Assembly: GCA_045601425.1 (NCBI GenBank)
Contig: JAZRZP010000005.1
Coordinates: forward strand, 91,110-155,109
Length of the DNA: 64,000 nt
Source of the DNA: UBA1219 sp045601425
GTDB lineage: Bacteria; Bacteroidota; Bacteroidia; Bacteroidales; P3
Direction: 5' to 3'
Made by a program: the position numbers and the translations under genes. Shown piece after piece: positions 1 to 9,367 of this stretch (the stretch's first letter is position 1; each line of letters opens with the position of its first letter). The notes under the pieces are model-generated. The model had not been told where the DNA came from, made no database searches, and saw only the letters and a list, made by a program, of their open reading frames with translations.

Positions 1-2
1 GT

Positions 3-824
3 TTTGCACTCGAAAACGGAATTGATTTCTGCGAAGACTGCACCAACAACGACACCACGTTCCTCCGCAACAGGATACGACACACCCTCGTTCCACTTCT
101 GAAAGAAATCTCCCCCGCTTTCGAACGGACCATGCAACAGAATATAGAACACCTTGCCGATGTGGAAGCTATATACAAAAATTCCGTAAGGGAAAAACAA
201 CAGCAGATACTGCAGTACTCCGGCGACAAGGTTATTATACCGAAAAACAAAATAGAGGAACTTGACAATCCCCGCACTTACCTTTTCGAGATGCTGAAAC
301 CATTCGGATTCAACGCCAGCACGGCAGAAAACATACTGCAAATAATGAACGGCACTCCCGGAAAGCTGTTCCATACCGGAACCCACACCCTGCTGCTGGA
401 CCGCAGTGATATAATCATAAAGCCAAATGAAGAGAGCGAATCCCGTGAATTTCCGATAAACGAAGACACCGAGTGCACGGAAATTCCCATTTGTCTGATT
501 ATCAGCAAATCCGAAAACTCCGCGAGCCAGAATACAAAAACCTCTCCGAACGAAATAACCGTTGACGCGGAAAAAATACAATATCCGCTCAAGCTCCGGA
601 AATGGCAAGCCGGCGACCGGTTCCAGCCATTCGGAATGAAAGGATGCCGCAAAGTAAGCGATTTCTTCAAAGACCTGCACCTTTCTCGCTTCGAAAAAGA
701 ACGGAAATGGATCCTGTGCAACGCCGACAATCATATAATATGGATTGTAGGAATAAGGATGGACGACACATTCAAGGTCACTCCGAAGACAAAAAAAATA
801 CTGAGAATAAAATTCAAAGAATAA
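3..824 (+). CDS. tilS: tRNA(Ile)-lysidine synthase, C-terminal part (5' end outside window)
   Basis: TilS uses ATP to attach lysidine to C34 of the AUA-reading tRNA-Ile in the cytoplasm. The reading frame is already open at base 3, so only the C-terminal 273 residues or so are present and the PP-loop lies off the left edge. The first residues contain NRIRHTLVPLL, the conserved end of the synthetase core. After a variable linker, the last 80 residues form the TilS_C domain (LKLRKWQAGDRFQPFGMKG, then KVSDFFKD). An internal ATG at 132 is not the start, because homology runs through it. Family membership is well supported. Nothing can be said about the catalytic half. Confidence 0.93.
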   Translation, partial: FALENGIDFCEDCTNNDTTFLRNRIRHTLVPLLKEISPAFERTMQQNIEHLADVEAIYKNSVREKQQQILQYSGDKVIIPKNKIEELDNPRTYLFEMLKPFGFNASTAENILQIMNGTPGKLFHTGTHTLLLDRSDIIIKPNEESESREFPINEDTECTEIPICLIISKSENSASQNTKTSPNEITVDAEKIQYPLKLRKWQAGDRFQPFGMKGCRKVSDFFKDLHLSRFEKERKWILCNADNHIIWIVGIRMDDTFKVTPKTKKILRIKFKE

Positions 825-970
825 AACACTGATTACCAGTTTTTTATACAAAAAAACACAAAATAATTGAAAAAAAAACGGAAAATTGAAAAAAAAATAG
901 TATTTTAGCAACACGAAATCATGGATAGAATTTCGCCAAAAAGTAGTATAAACATTTAAAGATCAATAAT

Positions 971-1654
971 ATGGAAACAAAAAAATCAGAGAAAGCCGAC
1001 CTTGAAAAAAAGAAAGGTTTGTTTTTGGAGATAGGTTTGGTCATTATCCTGTTAATAGTATTGGTGGCTTTCAATATTAAGAGTTACGACAAGAGCGATA
1101 TTGTTGTAGAACACACTGGAGAAGCCGTAATTGATGATATCGAAATCCAGATAACCAAGGAAGAGACACCACCGGAACCCGAACCCGAACCCGAACCCGT
1201 TACAACAGACCTGAAGGTCGTTGATGACAACAAAGTCATTGAAAACGAGTTTATTCCGGTTGATGCTGATGCAAAGGACGTTACCAACGGTGAAGTCGTT
1301 GTCGCACCGATAGAAGAAGAAAAAGAAGAAGAAAGTCACGAAATTTTCGTTGCCGTTGAAAACCAGCCTGAATTTCCCGGCGGTGAGACAGCTTTGTACC
1401 AATATCTGGAAAAGAACATCAACTATCCGGAAATGGCAAGACAGCAGAACATCACAGGCAGAGTTTTCGTAACCTTCGTTGTTGAACGTGACGGATCCAT
1501 TGCCAACCCGAGAGTTCTCCGTGAAATCGGAGGCGGTTGCGGCGACGAGGCAGTCCGCGTCGTTAAGGGAATGCCTAAATGGAAACCTGGCAAACAGCGT
1601 GGCAAAACGGTACGTGTTCAGTACAACTTGCCGGTTTTGTTCCAGTTGGATTAA
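971..1654 (+). CDS. TonB-family energy transducer
   Basis: TonB proteins carry proton-motive-force energy from ExbB/ExbD to TonB-dependent outer-membrane receptors. This 227-residue protein has a short Lys-rich cytoplasmic N-terminus, one membrane anchor at about residues 17-36 (LEIGLVIILLIVLVAFNI), an acidic proline-rich spacer with an EP repeat near residues 66-77, and a C-terminal TonB domain from about 138 to the end (FPGG at its start, then YPEMARQQNITGRVFV). This is the usual layout of single-anchor Bacteroidetes TonB proteins. It is a monocistron: 146 bases upstream without a gene and a strong terminator directly downstream. No ExbB/ExbD genes are in view, so its receptor partners cannot be inferred. 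Confidence 0.92.
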   Translation: METKKSEKADLEKKKGLFLEIGLVIILLIVLVAFNIKSYDKSDIVVEHTGEAVIDDIEIQITKEETPPEPEPEPEPVTTDLKVVDDNKVIENEFIPVDADAKDVTNGEVVVAPIEEEKEEESHEIFVAVENQPEFPGGETALYQYLEKNINYPEMARQQNITGRVFVTFVVERDGSIANPRVLREIGGGCGDEAVRVVKGMPKWKPGKQRGKTVRVQYNLPVLFQLD

Positions 1655-1677
1655 TTTTAGCTGACAATTTTTCATAC

Positions 1678-1709
1678 AAAAAAAGAGCTATTTTAATAGC
1701 TCTTTTTTG
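1678..1709 (+). terminator. Rho-independent terminator after the tonB-like gene
   Basis: A 12-bp perfect stem (AAAAGAGCTATT with AATAGCTCTTTT) is followed by a T run. It lies 24 bases after the TonB-family stop codon and 18 bases before the next ATG, so it separates the two genes. Confidence 0.88.
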
Positions 1710-1727
1710 TTCCACAACAAGCAGTAA

Positions 1728-3659
1728 ATGATTGCAATAAACAACCTTTCCGTGCAGTTTACTGGCACGAATCTCTTCAGCGACGTCACCTTCAACGTCG
1801 GTGACCGTGACCGCATAGGACTCGTTGGCAAAAACGGAGCCGGCAAATCCACCCTTCTGAAAATCATTGCCGGCTGGCAGACTCCGGAAACCGGAACCGT
1901 TGTCATTGCAAAAGACCAAACTGTCGGGTACCTTCCTCAGGAAATGATTCCGAACGGAACCATGTCGGTGCTTGACGAAACACTTACAGCTTTCTCCCAA
2001 ATAGACGAGCTGGAAAAACACATAGAAAACCTCACGCAAGAGATTTCCAACCGCACCGACTACGAAAGCCCTGAATACGAACATCTTCTGAATAGGCACA
2101 ACGAATGCATGGAACAGCTGTCTATACTCGGTGGCAACAACCGACGGGAAATGGCGGAGAAAGTGCTTCTCGGACTCGGATTCAAGCACAGCGACTTCGG
2201 ACGCATGATAACCGAGTTCAGCAGCGGATGGCAGATGCGCGTGGAACTGGCCAAAATACTTCTCAAACACCCTGATTCCATACTTCTCGATGAACCCACC
2301 AACCACCTCGACATAGAATCCATACAATGGCTCGAGAATTACCTTGCTGGTTACAAAGGCAGCGTAATGCTCGTTTCACACGACAGGACCTTCCTCGACA
2401 ACATCACCAACCGCACCATAGAAATCACCGCCGGGAAAATATATGATTACAACGCATCGTATTCCGGCTACCTGAAGCTGATGCAGGAACGACGGGCTTC
2501 ACAACTCTCTGCCATGAACAACCAGCAGAAAGAAATACTACAGATTCAGAATTTCATTGAACGCTTCCGCTACAAAGCCACAAAAGCCAAACAGGTACAG
2601 TCGCGGGTGAAACAGCTCGAAAAAATGGAACTGATAACTCTGGACGAAGTGAGCACCGAAAGCATACGCTTCCAGTTTCCTCCGGCACCCCATTCTGGAA
2701 AAATAGTAGTGGAGATGCACGGACTGTGCAAATCATACGGAGAAAAAAACATACTCGGCAATATAGACCTGACAATTCTGAAAGGCAGCAAGACAGCCTT
2801 TGTCGGCCGGAACGGGGAAGGGAAATCGACTCTGGCAAAAATAATTGTAGGAGAAATAACCGACTACAGCGGAATTTACAAACCCGGCCATCAGGTGACA
2901 ATAGGATATTTCGCACAGAATCAGGCAGCACTGCTCGACGGCGAAGCCACAGTATTCGAAACCATTGACCGCATTGCAGTTGGCGACATACGCCCGAAAA
3001 TGCGCAAAATACTCGGCGAATTCCTTTTCAGCGACGAAGACATCGACAAGAAAGTGAAAGTGCTGTCAGGCGGCGAAAAAGCCCGACTCGCACTTGCAAA
3101 ACTTCTGCTAACGCCGACAAACCTGCTGGTTCTCGACGAACCAACCAACCATCTGGACATGAGTTCGAAAGATGTGCTCAAGAACGCACTCCTGCAATAC
3201 ACTGGCACTCTGGTGGTAGTATCGCACGACCGTGATTTTCTGGAAGGTCTCACCGACACGATATACGAATTTCGCGACAGACAGATTCACGAATTCAAGG
3301 GGGACATATACGAATTTCTGGAACACAGGAAAATTGAAACTCTGAAAGAACTCGAAGCCGTGAGAAAGACCTCCGGAACCGACAGCGACAATACCGTTTC
3401 GCAAAACAAGATAAATTACGAACAATCGAAAGAAAGGGAACGTGAACTGCGGAAAATACGTAATGCAATAACAAAAACCGAAGAAGAAATAAACCTTTTG
3501 GAAAACGAAATTTCAGAAAAGGACAGACAACTTGCCGAACAACCCGGAATTGTCGTCTCCAACCCTGATTTCTACACGAAATACGAAAGTTTGAAACAGA
3601 AACTTGACGAGGCAATGGTGAAATGGGAAGAGCTTTCGGAAAAGCTTGAAAACATGTAA
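1728..3659 (+). CDS. ABC-F family ATP-binding protein (Uup/EttA-like)
   Basis: ABC-F proteins are soluble tandem ATPases without membrane domains that act on the ribosome, in translation-factor or rescue roles. There are two complete nucleotide-binding domains in 643 residues. The first has Walker A GKNGAGKST near residue 36, a degenerate signature SSGWQMR and Walker B ILLDEPTNHLD. Between the domains is a basic helical linker (FRYKATKAKQVQSRVKQLEKM) typical of the P-site tRNA-interaction motif. The second has GRNGEGKST, LSGGEKAR and VLDEPTNHLD. The last 100 residues are a charged coiled coil, as in Uup. Start ATG 1728 sits just after a terminator. The next gene follows after 20 bases, so they may be cotranscribed. 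The exact ABC-F subfamily is not settled from sequence alone. Confidence 0.93.
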   Translation: MIAINNLSVQFTGTNLFSDVTFNVGDRDRIGLVGKNGAGKSTLLKIIAGWQTPETGTVVIAKDQTVGYLPQEMIPNGTMSVLDETLTAFSQIDELEKHIENLTQEISNRTDYESPEYEHLLNRHNECMEQLSILGGNNRREMAEKVLLGLGFKHSDFGRMITEFSSGWQMRVELAKILLKHPDSILLDEPTNHLDIESIQWLENYLAGYKGSVMLVSHDRTFLDNITNRTIEITAGKIYDYNASYSGYLKLMQERRASQLSAMNNQQKEILQIQNFIERFRYKATKAKQVQSRVKQLEKMELITLDEVSTESIRFQFPPAPHSGKIVVEMHGLCKSYGEKNILGNIDLTILKGSKTAFVGRNGEGKSTLAKIIVGEITDYSGIYKPGHQVTIGYFAQNQAALLDGEATVFETIDRIAVGDIRPKMRKILGEFLFSDEDIDKKVKVLSGGEKARLALAKLLLTPTNLLVLDEPTNHLDMSSKDVLKNALLQYTGTLVVVSHDRDFLEGLTDTIYEFRDRQIHEFKGDIYEFLEHRKIETLKELEAVRKTSGTDSDNTVSQNKINYEQSKERERELRKIRNAITKTEEEINLLENEISEKDRQLAEQPGIVVSNPDFYTKYESLKQKLDEAMVKWEELSEKLENM

Positions 3660-3679
3660 TAATTTTTCAGAAAAAGACC

Positions 3680-4444
3680 ATGGATTTCACAGTAAAGAAA
3701 TACACAGAACTGCTTCAGGCACTGAAAGATGCCGGTTACAAGGCCATTCCGTTCGAAAAATTCTGCAAAGAAAAAGAATCGTTGCCCGAAAAATTCGTAA
3801 TACTCCGGCACGATGTGGATCTGAAAGCTCCGAATTCGCTGACTACAGCCAAGATAGAAAACAGCATGTCCATGCAGGCCAGCTATTATTTCCGGACAGT
3901 GCCACAGAGCAACAGACCTCAGGTAATACAGGCAATTGCCGGTCTGGGACACGAAATAGGCTACCACTACGAAGACATGACCATCTGCAACGGAGATGCA
4001 GAAAAGGCCATCGGACACTTTGCTGGGCAACTGGAATATTTCCGCACGTTTTATCCGGTAAAGACAATATGCATGCACGGGTCGCCACGTTCCAAATACG
4101 ATGGCAGAAATCTCTGGAAAACATACGACTACCACAACTACGGCATCATCGGCGAACCCTATTTCGACGTGGATTTCAACAAAATCTTCTACATTACCGA
4201 TACCGGACGCCGATGGGACGGAGCAAAGTTCAGTGTACGCGACAAGGTAGAGACAACCTTCAGCCAGTCATACAGAACAACCGGCCAGATAATTGAAGCC
4301 ATAAAAGACGGCACGTTTCCACAGCATGTAATGATGACCACCCATCCCCAACGCTGGAACAGCGGCTTTTTTGCATGGCTGAAAGAACTTCTGCTGCAAA
4401 ATGCCAAGAATGTGATAAAATATTTTTTAATTCGAAAACTATAA
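3680..4444 (+). CDS. NodB-like polysaccharide deacetylase-type protein
   Basis: 254 residues with no signal peptide. The motif ILRHDVDLKAPNS matches the HDxD metal-binding motif 1 of carbohydrate esterase 4-like deacetylases. Later GHEIGYHYEDM and CMHGSP resemble the other metal/catalytic motifs of a divergent cytoplasmic branch found in surface-polysaccharide loci. It probably acts on a sugar or nucleotide-sugar intermediate, but the substrate is not visible. It is separated by 6 bases from the wecB-like epimerase downstream, and the two very likely form one transcription unit. That supports a role in ManNAc-type or related glycan synthesis (inference). Confidence 0.72.
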   Translation: MDFTVKKYTELLQALKDAGYKAIPFEKFCKEKESLPEKFVILRHDVDLKAPNSLTTAKIENSMSMQASYYFRTVPQSNRPQVIQAIAGLGHEIGYHYEDMTICNGDAEKAIGHFAGQLEYFRTFYPVKTICMHGSPRSKYDGRNLWKTYDYHNYGIIGEPYFDVDFNKIFYITDTGRRWDGAKFSVRDKVETTFSQSYRTTGQIIEAIKDGTFPQHVMMTTHPQRWNSGFFAWLKELLLQNAKNVIKYFLIRKL

Positions 4445-4450
4445 CCATTT

Positions 4451-5617
4451 ATGATAAAGATACTTACAATAATCGGAGCACGTCCTCAGATAATAAAAGC
4501 CGCCGCACTTTCAAGAGCTATAAAAACCAGATTCAGCAACGAAATCTGCGAAAAGATACTGCACACCGGCCAGCACTACGACAACAACATGTCGCAGGTA
4601 TTTTTCGACGAGCTGGGCATTCCAATGCCGGACTATAACCTGCATGTCGGTTCCGGAAGCCACGGCGAACAGACTGCAAAGATGATTGCAGGCATAGAAC
4701 AGGTTCTGAAAAACGAGAATTTCGATGCACTCGTCGTGTATGGCGACACAAATTCGACACTTGCCGGAGCAGTGGCTGCGGCAAAAATTCACGTTCCAGT
4801 GATTCACATAGAAGCAGGATTGCGTTCCTTCAACATGACCATGCCGGAAGAACAGAACCGCATAGTCTGTGACCAGCTCTCAAGCCTGCTTTTCGTACCA
4901 ACCGAAACCGGAATGAACAACCTCGGAAACGAAGGCTTCATGACAAGTAAAGCCACTTTTGCCAACGGCAGGAAACGCAACATTTACAACTCTGGTGACA
5001 TAATGTACGACAACAGCCTGTATTTTGCAGAAATGGCCAACGACAAAACCACCGTCATTTCAGACAACGGCCTGAAATCCGGAGAATACGTTCTGGCGAC
5101 CATTCACCGCGACAACAACACCGACAATCCAGAACGTCTTACCTCCATATTCTCGGCATTGCTCCACATTGCCGAAAACCATCAGGTTGTGCTGCCTTTG
5201 CATCCCCGCACAGCAAAGCTCCTGCCGCAAAACCTTGAAAGAAGCATTTACGAAAGACTCCAAAAATCCTCCATAAAAACCATTCCGCCGGCATCATTTC
5301 TGGAGATGACAGCGCTTGAACAAAATGCACGAATAATACTTACCGACTCCGGCGGTGTGCAGAAGGAAGCCTATTACTTCAGAAAACCCTGCGTGATAAT
5401 GCGTCCCGAAACCGAATGGGTTGAAATAGTGGAACAGCGTGCGGGCATTGTCGCTGACGCCGACTACGGAAGAATCATTTCAGCATTCGAAACCCTGACT
5501 GCAAGAGAATGCGATTTCCCGCCGATTTTCGGCAACGGAAAAGCAGCAGAGTTCATACTGGAAAAAATACTGGAATACACGGGTCAGACCTTTCAAAATC
5601 CCATTGGGAAAGCGTAG
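4451..5617 (+). CDS. wecB: UDP-N-acetylglucosamine 2-epimerase (non-hydrolysing)
   Basis: Converts UDP-GlcNAc to UDP-ManNAc (or a close UDP-sugar) for surface glycan synthesis. The 388-residue length fits the family. Visible motifs: GARPQIIKAAAL at the N-terminus, HTGQHYDNNM, VVYGDTNSTLAG, HIEAGLRSF, MPEEQNRIVCDQLS and, near the C-terminus, LTDSGGVQKEA, which binds the UDP moiety. Start ATG 4451 is 6 bases after the deacetylase-like gene. The 3' end overlaps the convergent gene at 5593 by 25 bases. Whether the true substrate is UDP-GlcNAc or a dideoxy variant (WbpI-like) cannot be decided here. Confidence 0.9.
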   Translation: MIKILTIIGARPQIIKAAALSRAIKTRFSNEICEKILHTGQHYDNNMSQVFFDELGIPMPDYNLHVGSGSHGEQTAKMIAGIEQVLKNENFDALVVYGDTNSTLAGAVAAAKIHVPVIHIEAGLRSFNMTMPEEQNRIVCDQLSSLLFVPTETGMNNLGNEGFMTSKATFANGRKRNIYNSGDIMYDNSLYFAEMANDKTTVISDNGLKSGEYVLATIHRDNNTDNPERLTSIFSALLHIAENHQVVLPLHPRTAKLLPQNLERSIYERLQKSSIKTIPPASFLEMTALEQNARIILTDSGGVQKEAYYFRKPCVIMRPETEWVEIVEQRAGIVADADYGRIISAFETLTARECDFPPIFGNGKAAEFILEKILEYTGQTFQNPIGKA

Positions 5618-6228
5618 GGATCGGCAAAAATGTCGAAATCGAAAGCCGGGCTGTAGCTGTTGCGGAACATCATATAGTCGGCAAAAAACGGCGGCAAGGT
5701 TCCTCTTTCGTCACGGATAAACGAGAAGCGTACTCTTACAGAAGCATCGTCGAAGATTCTGAAACCGAAATCTGCGGAAGCACCATAAACACACAGGTTG
5801 TTCTGCATGGTTTTCGGTGAAAACCTGTTTAGAAATCCAATATTTCCGCCGGAATAGAACATCGTGCCGCGAAACCAAAAACGGTCATTTTTGAGGTACT
5901 CTGCCTGAGCATAGAGCGAACAAGCCTGCGTACCCCTGCGGCGTGGAGCCAAATCAGGAGTCATGGGGTTCAGGCCGCTGAAATCGGAAAGATAGGAAAA
6001 ACCTGCATTTATGCGGATTTTTGGAGAAACCTTGAAAGAAAACGACGGTGCCACAAACGTCAACACTTCGCTGTGCCGGTTGAAAGACAAGAACTCTGTA
6101 CCCAGTTTCAAATGCCAATCGAAAGGCGACTGCACCGAATCGGATGCAACCTGCTGACCGGCAACGCTGACCGGCAACATACCGACTGCCCAAACGGCAA
6201 ACAATATTTTTCTTACTATATTCCTCAT
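5593..6228 (-). CDS. Exported hypothetical protein, probable small outer-membrane beta-barrel
   Basis: I do not recognise a named family. Starting at the Met of MRNIVRKILFAVWAVGML (6228), the 211 residues open with a clean signal peptide ending in SVAGQQ. The rest is rich in aromatic, alternating strands (KIRINAGFSYLSD, FWFRGTMFYSGGNIG, SADFGFRIFDDASVRVRFSF) and ends in F, which fits an outer-membrane barrel. A longer frame reaches 6303, but it would overlap comF and hide the signal peptide, so the shorter start is chosen. It lies downstream of comF on the same strand and converges with wecB. Confidence 0.68.
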   Translation of the reverse strand: MRNIVRKILFAVWAVGMLPVSVAGQQVASDSVQSPFDWHLKLGTEFLSFNRHSEVLTFVAPSFSFKVSPKIRINAGFSYLSDFSGLNPMTPDLAPRRRGTQACSLYAQAEYLKNDRFWFRGTMFYSGGNIGFLNRFSPKTMQNNLCVYGASADFGFRIFDDASVRVRFSFIRDERGTLPPFFADYMMFRNSYSPAFDFDIFADPYAFPMGF

Positions 6229-6274
6229 ACCACGAAAGATACCTGAAAATAACGGAGTTCCGGCGTTTTTATTG

Positions 6275-6970
6275 TCAATGGCCAGCAAAAGCCAGACCGG
6301 CAATGCTGATTTTTACGTTCTGTGTCTGGAAAACCGCATTGGCACACGATTCCAAAGTAGCACCGGTGGTTATCACGTCGTCGATTATGAGCACGTGCTT
6401 GCCTTCGAAAAAAGAGCTGTCGGCAAGGGTAAATTTATTGTTCACGTTTTCCCAGCGGCTGAATCGTGATTTCTTTGTCTGAGTCTGAGTGAATTCGGTA
6501 CGCACCAGAATGTCGGTACACAGCGTTTTCGGGAAGTGGACAGCCACGCCTTTGGCAATTTCTTCACTCTGGTTGTAACCGCGTTTTTTGAACTTCTTCG
6601 GGTGCAGAGGTACAGGCACGAGATAATCCACGTCGTCGAAGCGGTGCGATTCGGCAAGAGCCATACCCAACTGCCGCCCCATAAAGACGGCCATTTCCTT
6701 GTTGTCCTTGTATTTTATGCTGTGCAGGATTTTCTGGACACTCCCCTTTTTCGAAAACGAAAGCAGCGCCGTAGCGGCTTCAACCTGAACTCTCCCCCAA
6801 AAAACCTTTTCGACAGGATTATCAAGTTTTGAACTGTAGTCTGTTAATGGCAAGCCCAGAATGCAATCCGTACACATTTGATTTTCAGTACTTAACAGAA
6901 CTTTTCCACAACAACAGCAGCTTTTCGGAAAAAAAATATCAAACAAATCTCGAACAAAATTTACTTTCAT
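6275..6970 (-). CDS. ComF-family phosphoribosyltransferase-like protein
   Basis: 231 residues. The N-terminus carries a Cys cluster (FPKSCCCCGKV ... MCTDC) typical of the ComF zinc-binding double-zinc-ribbon. The C-terminal PRTase domain has the PRPP loop VLIIDDVITTGATL. ComF is needed for natural transformation in some bacteria and acts in the cytoplasm, but many lineages keep it without known competence. The start is set at ATG 6970. The frame runs 96 bases further upstream, but that extension is a low-complexity aromatic stretch overlapping the divergent promoter and gene at 7054. Confidence 0.86.
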   Translation of the reverse strand: MKVNFVRDLFDIFFPKSCCCCGKVLLSTENQMCTDCILGLPLTDYSSKLDNPVEKVFWGRVQVEAATALLSFSKKGSVQKILHSIKYKDNKEMAVFMGRQLGMALAESHRFDDVDYLVPVPLHPKKFKKRGYNQSEEIAKGVAVHFPKTLCTDILVRTEFTQTQTKKSRFSRWENVNNKFTLADSSFFEGKHVLIIDDVITTGATLESCANAVFQTQNVKISIAGLAFAGH

Positions 6971-6984
6971 ATTGAAAAAATTAG

Positions 6985-6992
6985 TATCTTTG
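6985..6992 (+). promoter_or_regulatory. Bacteroidetes -7 element (TATCTTTG)
   Basis: TATCTTTG matches the TAnnTTTG consensus of the main Bacteroidetes sigma factor. It lies about 60 bases before the coiled-coil lipoprotein gene and between divergent genes. The -33 TTTG is not well conserved. Confidence 0.6.
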
Positions 6993-7053
6993 CAAATCTT
7001 TTTGCAAAAATAGAAATAAAAATTCAAATAGAACAAAAAAATAACTAAAAAAG

Positions 7054-7920
7054 ATGATGAATACAAAAAAATTTATGGTAGCGTTGGTTTCTGCAACGAT
7101 AATGATGGCAGGAATGCAATCGTGCGGCGACTCGCAAAAAATGAAAGAACTTGAAAAGGAAAATCTGGAACTTCAAGAAAATCTGGATAAAACAATGGCC
7201 GACTACAATGCTTTCAAGGCACAGAACGCACAGTATGCCGATGAAATTGTCCAAAAAGACAGCGTTATCAACGCACAGGCAGAACAAATACGCAAAAGCC
7301 TCAACAGCAACGGCGGCAGCAACTACAGCAAGAACAAAAAAATAAAGGAACTGCAGAGCCAGATAGACGAACTCAAAGCCGAAATCGAACGTTTGAAAGC
7401 CGAAAACGAAGAACTCAGGGCCGAAAACCAGCAAATCAAGGAAGAAGTTGAAACAGCCAACAACAATGTTCAGAAACTGAACGAAGAAAACAGCGAACTC
7501 AACAGAAAAGTCCAGCTTGCAAGCATACTCGTTACAAGCGACGTAACTGCAACTCCCGAAAAGAAAAAATGCTGCGGCAACAGTTTCAAAGCCACCGACA
7601 AGGCATCGAGCGTTCAACGCATCCGCGTAGCCGGCAAACTCATGGCCAACAATGTCGTAGAACCCGGTACAATCACCATATACGTACGCATTGCCAAAGG
7701 CAGCAACCTTATCACCAACGGAGAAACCCAAACTTTCAATCTCGAAGGCACCGACATGCAATACACTGCAAGTCAGGACGTTGAATTCTACGGACAGACA
7801 CGCGCTTTCGCCATCAACTGGAAAAAGGCCGAAAACACAGTACTTCCGACAGGTGCTTACACCGCTACAATATACGCCAACAGCCACGAAATCGGAAAGA
7901 CAAACTTCAGTCTGAAATAA
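7054..7920 (+). CDS. Lipoprotein with long coiled coil and C-terminal beta domain
   Basis: 288 residues, with no named family recognised. The N-terminus is a lipoprotein signal (hydrophobic stretch then MQSCGD, Cys near residue 25), so it is likely an envelope lipoprotein. Residues 28-165 form a long heptad-rich coiled coil with many E-K-L repeats (ELQENLDK, QSQIDELKAEIERLKAENEEL). The C-terminal 100 residues contain CCGNS and look like a small beta domain (VAGKLMANNVVEPGTITIYVRI). MM at the start leaves 7054 or 7057 as start. It has its own promoter and terminator. A structural or scaffolding envelope role is possible but not shown. Confidence 0.8.
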   Translation: MMNTKKFMVALVSATIMMAGMQSCGDSQKMKELEKENLELQENLDKTMADYNAFKAQNAQYADEIVQKDSVINAQAEQIRKSLNSNGGSNYSKNKKIKELQSQIDELKAEIERLKAENEELRAENQQIKEEVETANNNVQKLNEENSELNRKVQLASILVTSDVTATPEKKKCCGNSFKATDKASSVQRIRVAGKLMANNVVEPGTITIYVRIAKGSNLITNGETQTFNLEGTDMQYTASQDVEFYGQTRAFAINWKKAENTVLPTGAYTATIYANSHEIGKTNFSLK

Positions 7921-7940
7921 AAACGAAGCAGAAATACAGA

Positions 7941-7971
7941 AAGGGTGTCCCTTCGGATACCCTTTTTTTTT
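7941..7971 (+). terminator. Rho-independent terminator after the coiled-coil lipoprotein gene
   Basis: Stem GGGTGTCC / GGATACCC around a CTTC loop, followed by nine T. It begins 20 bases after the stop codon. Confidence 0.88.
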
Positions 7972-7990
7972 ACCAAAACACATCAGCAAG

Positions 7991-9367
7991 ATGGAAAACC
8001 AACCGAAATACAATGCCCTGCGGCAGGAATACCCGGAATTCAGCTTCGACTCATTTTCTTATTCCGTTGAAAACGATGAATTTACGATGAAATTCAAGTT
8101 TTCGGCAGGAGACATCCATTTTGAGCCATGTACCAGAATTCCCAAGCGTATTTTTCTGAATTTCAACAAATTATCGACAAAAGAATATAACCTGCTCGTG
8201 TTTCACGCAGGAATGGCAGAACTTGTAAGTTATTGGAAATGCGTATGTTCGCCAAAGGTTACGATAAAGCCTTTCAAACTTACCGAAGAGCAGATAAGTT
8301 TTTGGAAAAAACTGTATTTCAACGGTTTGGGTGAATTCTTCTACCGCAACGGCATTCGTGCAAACCAGACTGATTTCATGGATATCGTGTGCGAAAGCAA
8401 AGAAGCATTGCAGCCATGCAGTTTCGGACTCGAAGACAAGTACCTTGTACCCATTGGCGGAGGCAAGGATTCGGTTGTAACTCTGGAAGTACTCCGCAGC
8501 GGTGGATACGACATCCGACCAGTGATAATGAACCCCCGTGGAGCCACGGTGCAATGTGCCGGAAAAGCCGGCTTTTCGGCCGATGATTTCGTGGAAATCC
8601 TGCGTACCATCGACACTAATTTACTGAAACTCAACGAACGGGGATTCCTTAACGGGCATACTCCCTTTTCGGCCATGCTTGCCTTCTACACCATTCTGGT
8701 ATCGGCACTCACAGGTCGCCGCAACATAGCCCTGTCGAACGAAAACAGTGCCAACGAGGCCACCGTCATAGGTACAGGAGTGAACCACCAGTACTCTAAA
8801 AGCATGGAATTCGAAAACGATTTCCGCAGCTACGTTGCACGTTTCATCTCGCCCGATTTCAACTATTTCAGTTTCCTGAGACCACTCAGCGAACTGCAGA
8901 TAGCCATGCTTTTTGCACAGAATCCGCAGTATTTCGGAGTGTTCCGCAGCTGCAACGCAGGAAGCAAGCAAAACATCTGGTGCGGAAACTGCCCCAAATG
9001 TCTGTTCGCATACATCATCCTCTCGCCCTTCATTGACCCGGAAACGATGAAAGAAATTTTCAGCAAGGACCTGCTGGACGACAGCGGCATGCAAACCTTT
9101 TTCAATGAACTTACCGGTCTGAGCGAAACCAAGCCCTTCGAATGTGTCGGAACCATAGATGAGGTAAATACCGCTCTGGCTCTGACCGAAATGCGTTTTT
9201 ACAGGAATAAGGAAAAACCTCTGTTGCTTAAAAATCCAAGTGTCCGCAACATAAAAACCCAACTGTCGGGATTCTGCACCGACAACAATCTTGACCCTGA
9301 ACTTCAACGGTTGCTGAAAAACACGGTGGATGCCGTTTCCAAAAAACTAGAATTTTCAAAAAATTGA
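7991..9367 (+). CDS. PP-loop ATP-pyrophosphatase-type protein, possibly MurL-like
   Basis: 458 residues. Residues 153-161 read VPIGGGKDS, a PP-loop (SGGxDS-like) nucleotide-binding motif followed by VVTLEVLRSGGYDI. About residue 331 there is a CxxCxKC motif (CGNCPKC). Between them is the conserved-looking block VNHQYSKSMEFE. My best family match from memory is MurL, the ATP-dependent epimerase described in Xanthomonas that converts the terminal L-Glu of UDP-MurNAc-L-Ala-L-Glu to D-Glu. This is a motif-level recollection, not a search result, and an adenylating or thiolating enzyme of another kind is possible. It follows a terminator and is translationally coupled to the next gene. Confidence 0.6.
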   Translation: MENQPKYNALRQEYPEFSFDSFSYSVENDEFTMKFKFSAGDIHFEPCTRIPKRIFLNFNKLSTKEYNLLVFHAGMAELVSYWKCVCSPKVTIKPFKLTEEQISFWKKLYFNGLGEFFYRNGIRANQTDFMDIVCESKEALQPCSFGLEDKYLVPIGGGKDSVVTLEVLRSGGYDIRPVIMNPRGATVQCAGKAGFSADDFVEILRTIDTNLLKLNERGFLNGHTPFSAMLAFYTILVSALTGRRNIALSNENSANEATVIGTGVNHQYSKSMEFENDFRSYVARFISPDFNYFSFLRPLSELQIAMLFAQNPQYFGVFRSCNAGSKQNIWCGNCPKCLFAYIILSPFIDPETMKEIFSKDLLDDSGMQTFFNELTGLSETKPFECVGTIDEVNTALALTEMRFYRNKEKPLLLKNPSVRNIKTQLSGFCTDNNLDPELQRLLKNTVDAVSKKLEFSKN